Of a stretch of DNA of 64,000 nucleotides, positions 1-9,137 are shown piece after piece. The DNA is taken from the NCBI RefSeq assembly GCF_024730785.1, contig NZ_CP102830.1, positions 1,550,001-1,614,000 of the forward strand. The letters are read 5' to 3'. A model generated the notes under the pieces. That model saw only the letters and a program-made list of their open reading frames with translations, ran no database searches and had not been told where the DNA came from. Origin of the DNA: Pseudomonas sp. LS44. GTDB lineage: Bacteria; Pseudomonadota; Gammaproteobacteria; Pseudomonadales; Pseudomonadaceae. A program made the position numbers and the translations under genes. Within the stretch, counting starts at the first letter, position 1; each line of letters opens with the position of its first letter.

Positions 1-651
1 GCATTCCCAGCGGTAGACGGTGTAGGAGAGCATTTCCGCCGCCGCATTGGGCAGGATGCCGTAGGCGAAAGCCGTCAGCCGGCCGCCGCCGGCGAGCATC
101 AGCGCCTGGGCTGGCCGACGATCCACCGACTCGAAGATTTCCGCATAAACCTTGCCAAGCATGCCGCTGTAGGTGATGGCGATGGCCAGCACCCCGGCGG
201 TCGGGCCGAGGCCGACGGCGCGCACGAACAGCAGCGCCCAGACGATCTCCGGCACGCTACGCAGGAAGATCAGCAGCGCGCGCACCGGCCAGCGCAGCAG
301 CCGCGTCCACCACACCGGCAGGCCGCCGCGCGGCAGGGCCGACAGCGACAGCGCGCGGCTGACCAGCAGAGCGGCCGGCACCGCGAGGAGCAGGGCGAGC
401 GCCATACCGGCAGTGGCGATGGCCAGGGTTTGCAGGGTCGCTTGCCAGAGCAGGAGAAGGAAATCGTGGTCATGCGCCGGCGGCCAGAAACCGGATAGGA
501 AGTTGGCCATGCTGGCGGCGCTGTCGCCGTCGAGCAGCACGCCAAGGTCCAGTTCGCTGAGGCGCACCCCCGGCCACAGCAGGGCCACAGCTAGAACCGT
601 CAACAACAGGCGGGACAGGCTGGCGGGGTCGCGGGTTGCGGTGTTCAGCAT
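1..651 (-). CDS. PhnE-type ABC transporter permease, C-terminus cut by window edge
   Basis: Reading the minus strand from an ATG at 649-651 gives 217 open codons running off the left edge. The product is very hydrophobic, with an N-terminal membrane segment (residues 9-23), a second around 57-76 rich in Leu/Ala, and a sequence near 117-135 (EIVWALLFVRAVGLGP) that resembles the cytoplasmic coupling loop of PhnE-type permeases, followed by a GMLGKVYAE stretch. It would form the membrane channel for the ATPase and binding protein encoded just upstream. The start overlaps the end of the ATPase gene by 7 nt (ATGCTGA), so the three genes are a tight operon. Substrate is not readable from the permease; the neighbouring selD-mnmH pair suggests a selenium oxyanion, but phosphonate or phosphite remain possible. 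Confidence 0.85.
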   Translation of the reverse strand, partial: MLNTATRDPASLSRLLLTVLAVALLWPGVRLSELDLGVLLDGDSAASMANFLSGFWPPAHDHDFLLLLWQATLQTLAIATAGMALALLLAVPAALLVSRALSLSALPRGGLPVWWTRLLRWPVRALLIFLRSVPEIVWALLFVRAVGLGPTAGVLAIAITYSGMLGKVYAEIFESVDRRPAQALMLAGGGRLTAFAYGILPNAAAEMLSYTVYRWEC

Positions 652-1451
652 CGAGGAATTTGCACGCTCACCGGGGCCGCCGACAGTGCAAGGGGCGGCG
701 ACGCGTTCAGCTGCTCATTGGCGTACAGCGCATCGAGCAGCGCCTGGTCGACCTCGCCAGAGGGTTTATCGAAGGCGATGCGGCCGTCGCGCAGGCCGAT
801 GATGCGCGGGAAATGGGCCAGCGCCAGTTCCACCGCATGCAGGCTGGCGACCAGGGTGATGTGCTGTTCGCTGGCATGCCGGCAGAGGATGCCGAGGGTG
901 TGCCCGGCGAGTACCGGGTCCATGGCCGATACCGGCTCGTCGGCCAGCAGCAGTTGCGGCGCCTGATACAGCACGCGGGCGATGCCGACGCGCTGCAATT
1001 GGCCGCCAGAAAGTTGCTGGCATTGGGCGAACAGCTTGTCGCCCAGGTCCAGCTTGGCGAGTGCCGCCTGCGCGCCGGCCAGATCGAGCGGGTGCAACAG
1101 ATTCAGTAGGGCCTTGGCCAGGCTCCATTGTCCTATCCGCCCGGCCAGCACCGCCGTCACCACCCGCTGGCGGGCGGGCAGCGGCGGTGCCTGGTGAATC
1201 AGGCCAATGTTGGCCCGCAGGCGTTGCCGCAGACGACCGGAAAGCCGCCAGGGCTGGGCATCGAGCACCTCCACCGCGCCGGCGCTGGGGCGCAGGGCGG
1301 TGGCCAACAGGTGCAGCAGGCTGGTCTTGCCGGCGCCCGAGGGGCCGATGATGGCGACGCGTTCACCGCTGGCGATGTGCAAATCGATGCCGTCCAGCGC
1401 GATCACATCGGTGCCGTGGCTGAGCGTCGCCTGGGTCAAGCGCAGGGTCAT
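645..1451 (-). CDS. PhnC-type ABC transporter ATP-binding protein
   Basis: A 268-residue ABC ATPase. Walker A is GPSGAGKTS at residues 36-44, a Q-loop glutamine lies near 86 (IGLIHQAP), the ABC signature LSGGQ is at 147-151, and Walker B LLLADEP is at 167-173, so all nucleotide-binding elements look intact. It should power import with the PhnE-type permease (7-nt overlap downstream) and the periplasmic binding protein (4-nt overlap upstream). Overlapping starts and stops imply translational coupling of the three subunits. Family membership is the phosphonate/phosphite PhnC group; the substrate is inferred from context only. Confidence 0.9.
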   Translation of the reverse strand: MTLRLTQATLSHGTDVIALDGIDLHIASGERVAIIGPSGAGKTSLLHLLATALRPSAGAVEVLDAQPWRLSGRLRQRLRANIGLIHQAPPLPARQRVVTAVLAGRIGQWSLAKALLNLLHPLDLAGAQAALAKLDLGDKLFAQCQQLSGGQLQRVGIARVLYQAPQLLLADEPVSAMDPVLAGHTLGILCRHASEQHITLVASLHAVELALAHFPRIIGLRDGRIAFDKPSGEVDQALLDALYANEQLNASPPLALSAAPVSVQIPRC

Positions 1452-2299
1452 TTCAACAAGCCGGCCGCGCGCGCTGCTTCCTCGGTGCCCTTGTAGTTTT
1501 CCGGCTTGGTCTCGATAAAGCGGCTGGCGGCCTGCAGATCGAGGATCGCCTTGTGCTCCGGATTGGCCGGGTCGAGGGCGAGGAAGGCCTGCTTGATCTT
1601 CTCGGTTAGCGCCGGGTCGAGGGTTCCGCGCACCGTCCAGTTGTAGTCGTAATAGGTCGGCGTGGTGGCGAACACATGGACCTTATCGAGATCGACCTTC
1701 TTGGCGTCGACCAGCTTCTGCCACACCGAGGCATTCAGTACCCCACCGTCGACCTTGCCGGCCTGCACCCAGGCCACCGTGGCGTCATGCGCGCCGGAGT
1801 AGGCGACTCGGCTGAAGTAGTCCTCCGGCTTGATGCCTTCTTTCATCATGAAGTAGCGCGGCATCAGGCTGCCGGAAGTCGAGGAAACCGAACCGAAGGC
1901 GAAGGTCTTGCCCTTCAGGTCCTGCAGGCTGTTGATCTTCGGGTCGGAGCTGATGAACTTGCTGGTGAACTTCTCGTCCTGCTCGCGTTGCACCAGGGGA
2001 ATGGCGTTACCGGTCTTCAGGCGCACCTGGACGAAGGTGAAACCGCCCAACCAGGCGAGGTCTAGGCGGTCAGTAGCCAGCGCTTCGACCACTGCCGGAT
2101 AGTCGGCCACCGGCACGAACTCGACTTTCATGCCGAGTTGTTGTTCCAGGTAGGCACCGAGCGGCTTGAACTTGCGCAGCAGTTCGGTGGGCGCCTCGTC
2201 GGGGATGGCGCTAACCCTGAGCGTGTCGGCGGCGTGGGTGATAACTGCGGATAGAGACAGGGCAAAGCCGGCGGCGAGCGCCAAGGATCGTTTGAGCAT
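1448..2299 (-). CDS. PhnD-like periplasmic binding protein, putative selenate/selenium ABC importer
   Basis: A 283-residue solute-binding protein. The chosen ATG at 2297-2299 follows a good GGAG; a longer frame starting at 2317 is possible but has no better ribosome site. Residues 1-23 form a signal peptide (Lys-Arg, hydrophobic core, ALSLSAVITHA before AADTLRVS). The mature part has the PhnD fold signature: ELLRKFKPLGAYLEQQLG and a DLAWLGGFTF loop that lines the anion site in this family. A subfamily of these proteins is known to sit beside selenium genes and is annotated as putative selenate-binding. Here it is divergent from selD-mnmH across 130 bp, which supports that reading; phosphonate or phosphite binding cannot be excluded. 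Confidence 0.82.
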   Translation of the reverse strand: MLKRSLALAAGFALSLSAVITHAADTLRVSAIPDEAPTELLRKFKPLGAYLEQQLGMKVEFVPVADYPAVVEALATDRLDLAWLGGFTFVQVRLKTGNAIPLVQREQDEKFTSKFISSDPKINSLQDLKGKTFAFGSVSSTSGSLMPRYFMMKEGIKPEDYFSRVAYSGAHDATVAWVQAGKVDGGVLNASVWQKLVDAKKVDLDKVHVFATTPTYYDYNWTVRGTLDPALTEKIKQAFLALDPANPEHKAILDLQAASRFIETKPENYKGTEEAARAAGLLK

Positions 2300-2429
2300 G
2301 AGGGTTCTCCGGTTCAATAGCGGAAAAAGCTCGCGAATTATAGGTGTTTGCCCGCGCCGATGGGCAGGAAGGTGAGTCCGGTCGCGACTTTGTTAGAATC
2401 CGCCGCCACACCATTGCGAGGACTGCCCG
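2300..2429. promoter_or_regulatory. Divergent promoter region, ABC importer / selD
   Basis: This 130-bp gap separates the divergent importer operon and selD-mnmH. A -10-like TTAGAAT lies at about 2393-2399 on the plus strand, some 30 bp before the selD ATG, and GAGGA precedes that ATG. No clear operator palindrome was found. The arrangement allows co-regulation of selenium uptake and use, but no direct evidence for a regulator is visible. Confidence 0.35.
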
Positions 2430-3464
2430 ATGAGCGAACCGATCCGCCTGACTCAATACAGTCACGGCGCGGGCTGTGGCTGCAAGATTTCCCCCAAGGT
2501 GCTGGATGTGATCCTCGCCGGCAGCGGCGCGCAGACCCTCGATCCCAAGTTGTGGGTTGGTAACGCCTCGCGCGATGACGCGGCTGTCTACGCGCTGGAT
2601 GAGGAGCGCGGGGTGGTGTCGACCACTGACTTTTTCATGCCGATCGTCGACGATCCCTACGACTTCGGCCGCATCGCCGCCACCAACGCCATCAGCGACA
2701 TCTACGCCATGGGCGGCGAGCCGTTGCTGGCCATCGCCATTCTCGGCTGGCCGGTCAATGTGCTGGCCCCGGAAGTGGCGCGCGAGGTGATCGCCGGTGG
2801 TCGCGCGGTGTGCGAAGCGGCGGGCATTCCGCTGGCCGGCGGGCATTCGATCGACGCCCCCGAGCCGATCTTCGGCCTGGCCGTCACCGGGGTGGTGGAC
2901 AAGCGCCACCTGAAGCGCAACGACACCGCCAAGGTCGGCGACCGCCTGTACCTGACCAAGCCGCTGGGCATCGGCATCCTCACCACCGCCGAGAAACAGG
3001 CCAAGTTGCGTGCCGAAGACGTGGGTCTGGCCCGCGACTGGATGTGCACCCTGAACAAGCCCGGCAGTCGCTTCGGCAAGCTGGCCGGCGTGACGGCGAT
3101 GACCGACGTCACCGGCTTCGGCCTGCTCGGCCACCTGATCGAGATGGCCGAGGGCAGCGGCCTGACCGCGCGCATCGACTACGCCCGCGTGCCGCGTCTG
3201 CCTGGCGTCGAGCATTACTTGGAGGCGGGCTGCGTGCCCGGCGGCACCCATCGCAACTTCGATAGCTACGGCGACAAGCTCGGGCCGTTGAGCGACGAGC
3301 AGAAACTGCTGCTGTGCGACCCACAAACCAGTGGTGGTCTGCTGGTCGCGGTCAGCGCCACCGGCGAGGCTGAGTTTCTCGCCCTGGCCAGCGAACTCGG
3401 CCTGAGCCTCGAGCCGATTGGCCAGTTGCTCGAACGCCAGCGCCATGCGGTCGAGGTACGGTAA
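2430..3464 (+). CDS. selD: Selenophosphate synthase (selenide, water dikinase)
   Basis: SelD makes selenophosphate, AMP and phosphate from selenide, ATP and water; selenophosphate is the selenium donor for selenocysteine and for 2-selenouridine in tRNA. The 344-residue protein has normal family length. The N-terminal loop HGAGCGCK carries the catalytic cysteine at Cys16 and lysine at Lys19 (equivalent to E. coli Cys17 and Lys20); there is no in-frame TGA, so this is the cysteine form, not the selenocysteine form. Glycine-rich loops such as [12 protein letters not shown] and the C-terminal DPQTSGGLL are typical of the PurM/SelD fold. The stop overlaps the mnmH start (TAATG). Confidence 0.97.
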   Translation: MSEPIRLTQYSHGAGCGCKISPKVLDVILAGSGAQTLDPKLWVGNASRDDAAVYALDEERGVVSTTDFFMPIVDDPYDFGRIAATNAISDIYAMGGEPLLAIAILGWPVNVLAPEVAREVIAGGRAVCEAAGIPLAGGHSIDAPEPIFGLAVTGVVDKRHLKRNDTAKVGDRLYLTKPLGIGILTTAEKQAKLRAEDVGLARDWMCTLNKPGSRFGKLAGVTAMTDVTGFGLLGHLIEMAEGSGLTARIDYARVPRLPGVEHYLEAGCVPGGTHRNFDSYGDKLGPLSDEQKLLLCDPQTSGGLLVAVSATGEAEFLALASELGLSLEPIGQLLERQRHAVEVR

Positions 3465-4564
3465 TGCGTGACAACACTGCGGACTACCGCGCACTGTTTC
3501 TCGGCGACGTGCCGCTGCTGGATGTGCGCGCGCCGGTGGAATTCGGCAAGGGTGCCTTCCCGCATACCGTGAATCTGCCGCTGATGAATGATCTGGAGCG
3601 GCAGAAGGTTGGCACCAGCTACAAGCAGCACGGTCAGCAGGCCGCCATCGAACTCGGGCACCGGTTGGTCTGTGGCGAGATCAAGGAACAGCGCATCGCC
3701 ACCTGGGCGGAGTTCGCCCGCCGCCACCCCGAGGGTTATCTGTACTGCTTCCGCGGCGGCCTGCGCTCGCAACTGGTGCAGGAGTGGCTGATGAACGAGG
3801 CCGGCATCGCCTATCCACGGGTGATCGGCGGCTACAAGGCGCTGCGCAATTTCCTGCTGGAGACCATCGAGCAGGCCGTCGAGCAGTGTGATTTCGTTCT
3901 GGTCGGCGGGCTGACCGGCTGCGGTAAGACCGATGTGATCCTGCAGCTGGCCAACGGACTGGATCTGGAAGGCCACGCCAATCACCGCGGCTCCAGCTTT
4001 GGCAAGCGCGCCACCGCGCAGCCGGCGCAGATCGATTTCGAGAACCAGCTGGCCATCGACACCCTCAAGAAACGCGCAACCGGGATCGAGCAGTTCGTAC
4101 TGGAAGACGAGGGGCGCAGCATCGGCAGTTGCTCGATTCCCTTGGAGCTATACCAGGGCATGCGCAGCTATCCGCTGGTGTGGCTGGAGGACAGCTTTGA
4201 GGAGCGCGTCGAACGCATCCTGCGGGATTATGTGGTTGGTCTATGCGGCGAATTCACCGCCGAGCATGGCGAGGAGGTGGGCTTCGCGCGCTTCAGCGAA
4301 CGCATGCAGCAAAGCCTGGCGAACATCGTCAAACGCCTGGGCGGAGAGCGCTATCAGCGCCTCGCCGAACTGATGCAGCAAGCGCTCGACGAGCAGCAGC
4401 GCAGCGGCGCGGTGGAGCTACATCGAGGCTGGATCGAAGGGTTGCTGGCCGAGTATTACGACCCCATGTACGCCTTCCAGATGGAGAGCAAGGGCGAGCG
4501 TATCGAGTTCCGCGGCACCCAGGCCGAGGTGCTGGAGTACCTGCGCACCCGGACTCGGCGCTGA
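3464..4564 (+). CDS. mnmH: tRNA 2-selenouridine synthase
   Basis: MnmH (SelU/YbbB) replaces sulfur by selenium at the wobble 2-thiouridine of certain tRNAs using selenophosphate from SelD. The 366-residue protein has an N-terminal rhodanese domain whose active cysteine is Cys95 in [11 protein letters not shown], followed by a P-loop GGLTGCGKT at 148-156 typical of this two-domain enzyme. Length and both motifs are intact. It is translationally coupled to selD by a 1-nt overlap, so the two enzymes are made together. The next gene downstream is on the opposite strand behind a repeat-filled gap. Confidence 0.96.
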   Translation: MRDNTADYRALFLGDVPLLDVRAPVEFGKGAFPHTVNLPLMNDLERQKVGTSYKQHGQQAAIELGHRLVCGEIKEQRIATWAEFARRHPEGYLYCFRGGLRSQLVQEWLMNEAGIAYPRVIGGYKALRNFLLETIEQAVEQCDFVLVGGLTGCGKTDVILQLANGLDLEGHANHRGSSFGKRATAQPAQIDFENQLAIDTLKKRATGIEQFVLEDEGRSIGSCSIPLELYQGMRSYPLVWLEDSFEERVERILRDYVVGLCGEFTAEHGEEVGFARFSERMQQSLANIVKRLGGERYQRLAELMQQALDEQQRSGAVELHRGWIEGLLAEYYDPMYAFQMESKGERIEFRGTQAEVLEYLRTRTRR

Positions 4565-4575
4565 AGGACGCTTTT

Positions 4576-4676
4576 GTAGGTTGGCGTTGAGCGCAGCGAT
4601 ACCCAACAAGCGGCCGTGCGGGTAAACGCGATGGGTATCGCTCTGCGTTCAACCTGCGCGGCCCGACCCATCCTAC
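4576..4676. repeat. REP-like inverted pair, family A
   Basis: An imperfect inverted pair: gtaggttggcg...gcgatacccaac on the left and gatgggtatcgc...cccatcctac on the right. A related pair lies at 17021-17112 behind acsA. Both are extragenic, which fits the bacterial interspersed palindrome class found at the 3' ends of transcription units. Confidence 0.6.
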
Positions 4677-4709
4677 GGGCTGGTACGGCACATCGGGATG
4701 ATCCAATAG

Positions 4710-4770
4710 GTAGCCCGGATGCAATCCGGGGAGCGAGGTATTGGCTGTCCCCGGATTTCATCCGGGCTAC
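4710..4770. repeat. REP-like hairpin, family B
   Basis: Arms gtagcccggatgcaatccgg (from 4710) and the complementary sequence ending at 4770 pair over 22 bp with one mismatch, separated by 17 nt. A second copy with the same left arm is at 16945-17003. It is extragenic and could form a strong RNA hairpin after mnmH. Confidence 0.7.
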
Positions 4771-4792
4771 GGGCCGCAAGCCCAGAAACACA

Positions 4793-4815
4793 GAGCCCGG
4801 CGCAGGGCCGGGCTC
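4793..4815 (-). terminator. Hairpin terminator of the CigR-like gene
   Basis: GAGCCCGGC (4793-4801) pairs perfectly with GCCGGGCTC (4807-4815) around a 5-nt loop. On the minus strand it is followed by a moderately T-rich stretch (TGTGTTTCT) about 20 nt past the stop of the CigR-like gene. The T-tract is weak, so efficiency is uncertain. Confidence 0.5.
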
Positions 4816-4834
4816 GTTGGCGGGCGGACGTAGC

Positions 4835-5254
4835 TCAGTCGAGCACGTTATGCAGCACTTCGTAGATGATCCCCGTGGCGATGGTCACCAACACGGCATC
4901 CGCGCCGGCCTGCTGCCATTCATAGCCATCGTAATGCGGCAGCTTGCCGTTCAGGCGGCTGTCGAAACGCTTGGCGATGCCCGGCGGGAGCGGCTTACCA
5001 CGGGCCAGGTTTTTCTGGATGCCGGGAGGCAGTCCTTTGACCGGGCCGATCAGGTCGCGGTTGTCGCCGAGGATGATGCGTACCTGGCCAATATCGATGC
5101 TCGGCCCGCGCGGGTCGATGCGCACGCTGTCGTCGGAATAATTCTGGCCGCCCTTGTTTCCGGAGTTGCCGTGCTCACCCTTGGGCGCGGCCGTTGCGCT
5201 GCCCATGGCGGCGGCCAAGACCAGAGTGAGGAAGGTTGCTAGTCGAGCATGCAT
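4835..5254 (-). CDS. CigR/RcnB-like small exported protein
   Basis: A 139-residue protein from the ATG at 5252-5254, chosen because AAGGAG lies 9 nt upstream; a longer frame to 5308 lacks a signal-peptide-like start. Residues 1-24 form a cleavable signal peptide (LATFLTLVLAAAMGSATA). The mature protein is Gly/Asn/Lys rich at first, then has the family motif LPPGIQKNLARGKPLPPGIA and a C-terminal hydrophobic segment (DAVLVTIATGIIYEVLHNVL). This matches proteins annotated as anti-virulence regulator CigR family, related to RcnB. Location is probably periplasmic or membrane-attached. Its exact role is not established here. Confidence 0.7.
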   Translation of the reverse strand: MHARLATFLTLVLAAAMGSATAAPKGEHGNSGNKGGQNYSDDSVRIDPRGPSIDIGQVRIILGDNRDLIGPVKGLPPGIQKNLARGKPLPPGIAKRFDSRLNGKLPHYDGYEWQQAGADAVLVTIATGIIYEVLHNVLD

Positions 5255-5381
5255 GCGGTGACTCCTTGGGAGATTGTCCTTCAACGGCGCCAGCCTAGCC
5301 CGATTCAAGCTTGCGGGTCATGTATTGGGGCGTGCATTTGTGCATGCCATCAAGGCCTGCTTCAAACCCGCGACAGGCCGC

Positions 5382-5735
5382 TCACTTGCGCCCTTCGGCC
5401 GTGGCGGCGAGCTCGTCGGTACGCGCGGCCAGGATGAAGTCGTTGCGGTGCAGACCCTTCATTTCGTGGCTCCACCAGGTCACGGTGACCTTGCCCCATT
5501 CGGTAAGCAGCGCCGGGTGATGCCCTTCGGCTTCGGCGATCGCGCCGACCGCGTTGGTGAAGGCCAGCGCGTGGCGGAAGTTCTTGAACAGGAATAGCCG
5601 TTCGAGCTCCATGTGGCCGTCGCGCACTTCGATGTTCCAGTCGGGGATCTCACGGATCAGCTCGGCCAGCTCCTCGTCGGTCACGTGGGGGGCGCCGGCG
5701 CGGCAGGCTTCGCATTGGGCTTGGGCGAGGGACAT
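5382..5735 (-). CDS. phhB: Pterin-4a-carbinolamine dehydratase
   Basis: PhhB dehydrates the 4a-hydroxy-pterin released by phenylalanine hydroxylase, regenerating the cofactor. From the ATG at 5733-5735 (GGAG eight nt upstream) the protein is 117 residues, the usual size; the longer frame upstream runs into a repeat. The conserved pattern [20 protein letters not shown]...GLHRND carries the catalytic His pair and the tryptophan. A small cysteine pair (CEACRAG) lies near the N-terminus. It is downstream of phhA on the same strand, separated by 113 bp that hold a REP element. Confidence 0.95.
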   Translation of the reverse strand: MSLAQAQCEACRAGAPHVTDEELAELIREIPDWNIEVRDGHMELERLFLFKNFRHALAFTNAVGAIAEAEGHHPALLTEWGKVTVTWWSHEMKGLHRNDFILAARTDELAATAEGRK

Positions 5736-5766
5736 GGGCGTTCTCCAAGGCGTTCGTGGTTTGATT

Positions 5767-5844
5767 GTAGGAGCGGATTTATCCGCGATGGCCGGCGGCG
5801 CCAAGGTTCAGGTGGACACGCATTGCGAATGAATTCGCTCCTAC
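5767..5844. repeat. REP element between phhA and phhB (family C)
   Basis: GTAGGAGCGGATTTATCCGCG on the left and CGAATGAATTCGCTCCTAC on the right form an outward inverted pair. A sister pair is at 14680-14748. Placement between two co-directional genes of one operon could set different mRNA stability for phhA and phhB. Confidence 0.7.
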
Positions 5845-5848
5845 GCGC

Positions 5849-6634
5849 TCAAGCGGCTTTCGGTGGAAACTTCGGCGCGTGCAGGCCGAGCTGCATGGCC
5901 TGGTGGACCAATGCCATGATGTCCTGATGGGCCAGCTCGAACAGCTGCTTGAGTTCGGGCAGGACGAAATATAGCGGCTGCAGGATGTCGATGCGGTACG
6001 GCGTGCGCATTGCCTCCATGGGGTTGAACGGCTGGTGCTCGGGCTGCTCGGACAGGCAGTACACGGTTTCCTTCGGCGAGGAGAGGATGCCGCCGCCGTA
6101 GATGCGCCGGCCCTGGGCGGTGTCGACCAGGCCGAACTCAATGGTCATCCAGTACAGCCGTGCCAGGTACACCCGCTCCTCCTTGCTCGCGGTGAGGCCG
6201 AGCTTGCCGTAGGTGTGGGTGAATTCGGCGAACCAGGGGTTGGTGAGCAGCGGGCAGTGGCCGAACACTTCGTGGAAGATGTCCGGCTCTTGCAGGTAGT
6301 CCAATTCATCCGGGCGACGGATAAAGGTGGCGACTGGGAAGCGCTTGCTGGCCAGCAGTTCGAAGAAGGTCTGGAACGGAATCAGCGCCGGCACCCGCGC
6401 GAGGTTCCAGCCGGTGGTGCGCTCGAGCACGCGGTTAAGTTCGCTGAGTTGCGGGATGCGTTCGTGGGGCAGGGCGAGCTGTTCGATGCCGTCCAGATAT
6501 TCCTGACAGGCGCGGCCTTCGAGCACCTTGAGCTGACGACTGATCAAGGTGTACCAGACCTGATGCTCGGCGTCTGGGTAATGGATGAAGCCATCGGCAT
6601 CGGGTTCCCGGGCGACATACAGCGAGCTCTTCAT
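5849..6634 (-). CDS. phhA: Phenylalanine-4-hydroxylase
   Basis: PhhA converts L-phenylalanine to L-tyrosine using oxygen, Fe(II) and tetrahydropterin. The 261-residue protein is the short bacterial form, with the catalytic domain only. Iron ligands are His121 and His126 in DIFHEVFGHCP and Glu166 in YWMTIEFGLV; all three are present. GAGGAG lies just before the ATG. It is followed by phhB (pterin recycling) and is divergent from phhR, the expected activator that responds to aromatic amino acids. Confidence 0.97.
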   Translation of the reverse strand: MKSSLYVAREPDADGFIHYPDAEHQVWYTLISRQLKVLEGRACQEYLDGIEQLALPHERIPQLSELNRVLERTTGWNLARVPALIPFQTFFELLASKRFPVATFIRRPDELDYLQEPDIFHEVFGHCPLLTNPWFAEFTHTYGKLGLTASKEERVYLARLYWMTIEFGLVDTAQGRRIYGGGILSSPKETVYCLSEQPEHQPFNPMEAMRTPYRIDILQPLYFVLPELKQLFELAHQDIMALVHQAMQLGLHAPKFPPKAA

Positions 6635-6739
6635 CGCGACTCCTCAAAGACCGGCGTTGTCGTTGTTTGACCCACAGATAGCGCGAATGCGGGGCCTGTG
6701 GGCGGCGCGACGGGTGGTTTGAGGGGATGGCGCGGTGGT

Positions 6740-6830
6740 GATTTCGTAAAGAAAGGCTGACGAGTGATGCCGGGTCACGCGAAATCGGCGTGGCGGCGAA
6801 GGGGGTTGGCACATATTCTTTACGGAAATC
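6740..6830. promoter_or_regulatory. Candidate PhhR operator pair between phhA and phhR
   Basis: GATTTCGTAAAGAA at 6740-6753 and TTCTTTACGGAAATC at 6816-6830 are inverted copies differing by one inserted base, 62 bp apart. The core GTAAA/TTTAC resembles TyrR-family half-sites (TGTAAA-N6-TTTACA). They lie in the 362-bp divergent gap, which otherwise holds C/T-rich repeats at about 6862-6958. A sigma-54 promoter was looked for and not seen clearly. Confidence 0.4.
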
Positions 6831-6996
6831 GGGCGGTAAAACCAAAAAATCAACCGTATACGTCCCCTCTCCCACGCGTGGGAGAGGGCTAGGGAGAGGG
6901 TGTGTGGGCTGACCTGGCCCTCTCCCCCGGCCCCTCTCCCTCTCTTCATGAAAGAAGGGCGGGCGAGGGGAGCCACTAAGCCGCAGCGAGGCCGCC

Positions 6997-8559
<1,563 letters not shown>

Positions 8560-8621
8560 AGGTTTGGGCAGTCACGCCGCCGCCGTTGCGGGGTCGGCGG
8601 GGCGTGGCCAGGGCTGTGCGA

Positions 8622-8885
8622 TCAGCCTTCTTGGCAGCCGTTGCCCCAGATCATGTATTCGACGATGTGACGCTTGCCCTGCGAATCGTCATAGGTCATG
8701 CGCGTCGGCACGATGCCGCACTCCTTGGAGGTGTCGGTGATCGACACCACGTGGGCGACATCCAGCTTCATGTCGTAGTTGTAGGTAACGACGTCGAGCT
8801 CCTGAGCTTGGTCGCTGGCGGTGGCCTGTTCGGCGAAGGCGACTGAAGAGAGACTGGCAAGCGTGAGGATGACAAAGGCTTTCAT
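8622..8885 (-). CDS. DUF2790 small exported protein
   Basis: An 87-residue protein with a clear signal peptide (MKAFVILTLASLSSVAFA) and a mature part holding a Cys pair (KECGIVP...GNGCQ), likely a disulfide. The pattern YDMKLDVAHVVSI followed by ARMTYDDSQGK-like and EYMIWGNGC is that of DUF2790, a family common in Pseudomonas; members are induced under various stresses, but function is unknown. It stands alone, converging on phhR with a 62-bp gap. Confidence 0.75.
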   Translation of the reverse strand: MKAFVILTLASLSSVAFAEQATASDQAQELDVVTYNYDMKLDVAHVVSITDTSKECGIVPTRMTYDDSQGKRHIVEYMIWGNGCQEG

Positions 8886-9137
8886 TGCATTGCTTCCTTA
8901 TCTGCACCGTGTCAGATGACCAAAATCAGGGCGCACGAGGGCCCGGATGAAGAATTTCGGCTTCATCTGTTTGTACGGTAAGAGGGGCGGTGGAGGGGCG
9001 GTGGATGGAGTGGAGAGTCAGGCTTCGTGAGTGGCTAATCGCGCGTTTTCAGCGCAGGGAAATGGTACGGATTGGCCCCCGGCGCTTATATGGCTGGGCG
9101 CCTGAAAGACTCTGTACTGAATGGGCAACAATGGCCG

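Noticed and set aside
6795-6830. Sigma-54 promoter for phhA or phhR (TTGGCACATATTCTTTA)
   Set aside because: The GG dinucleotide is present but the GC at the right distance is missing, so it does not fit the -24/-12 pattern.
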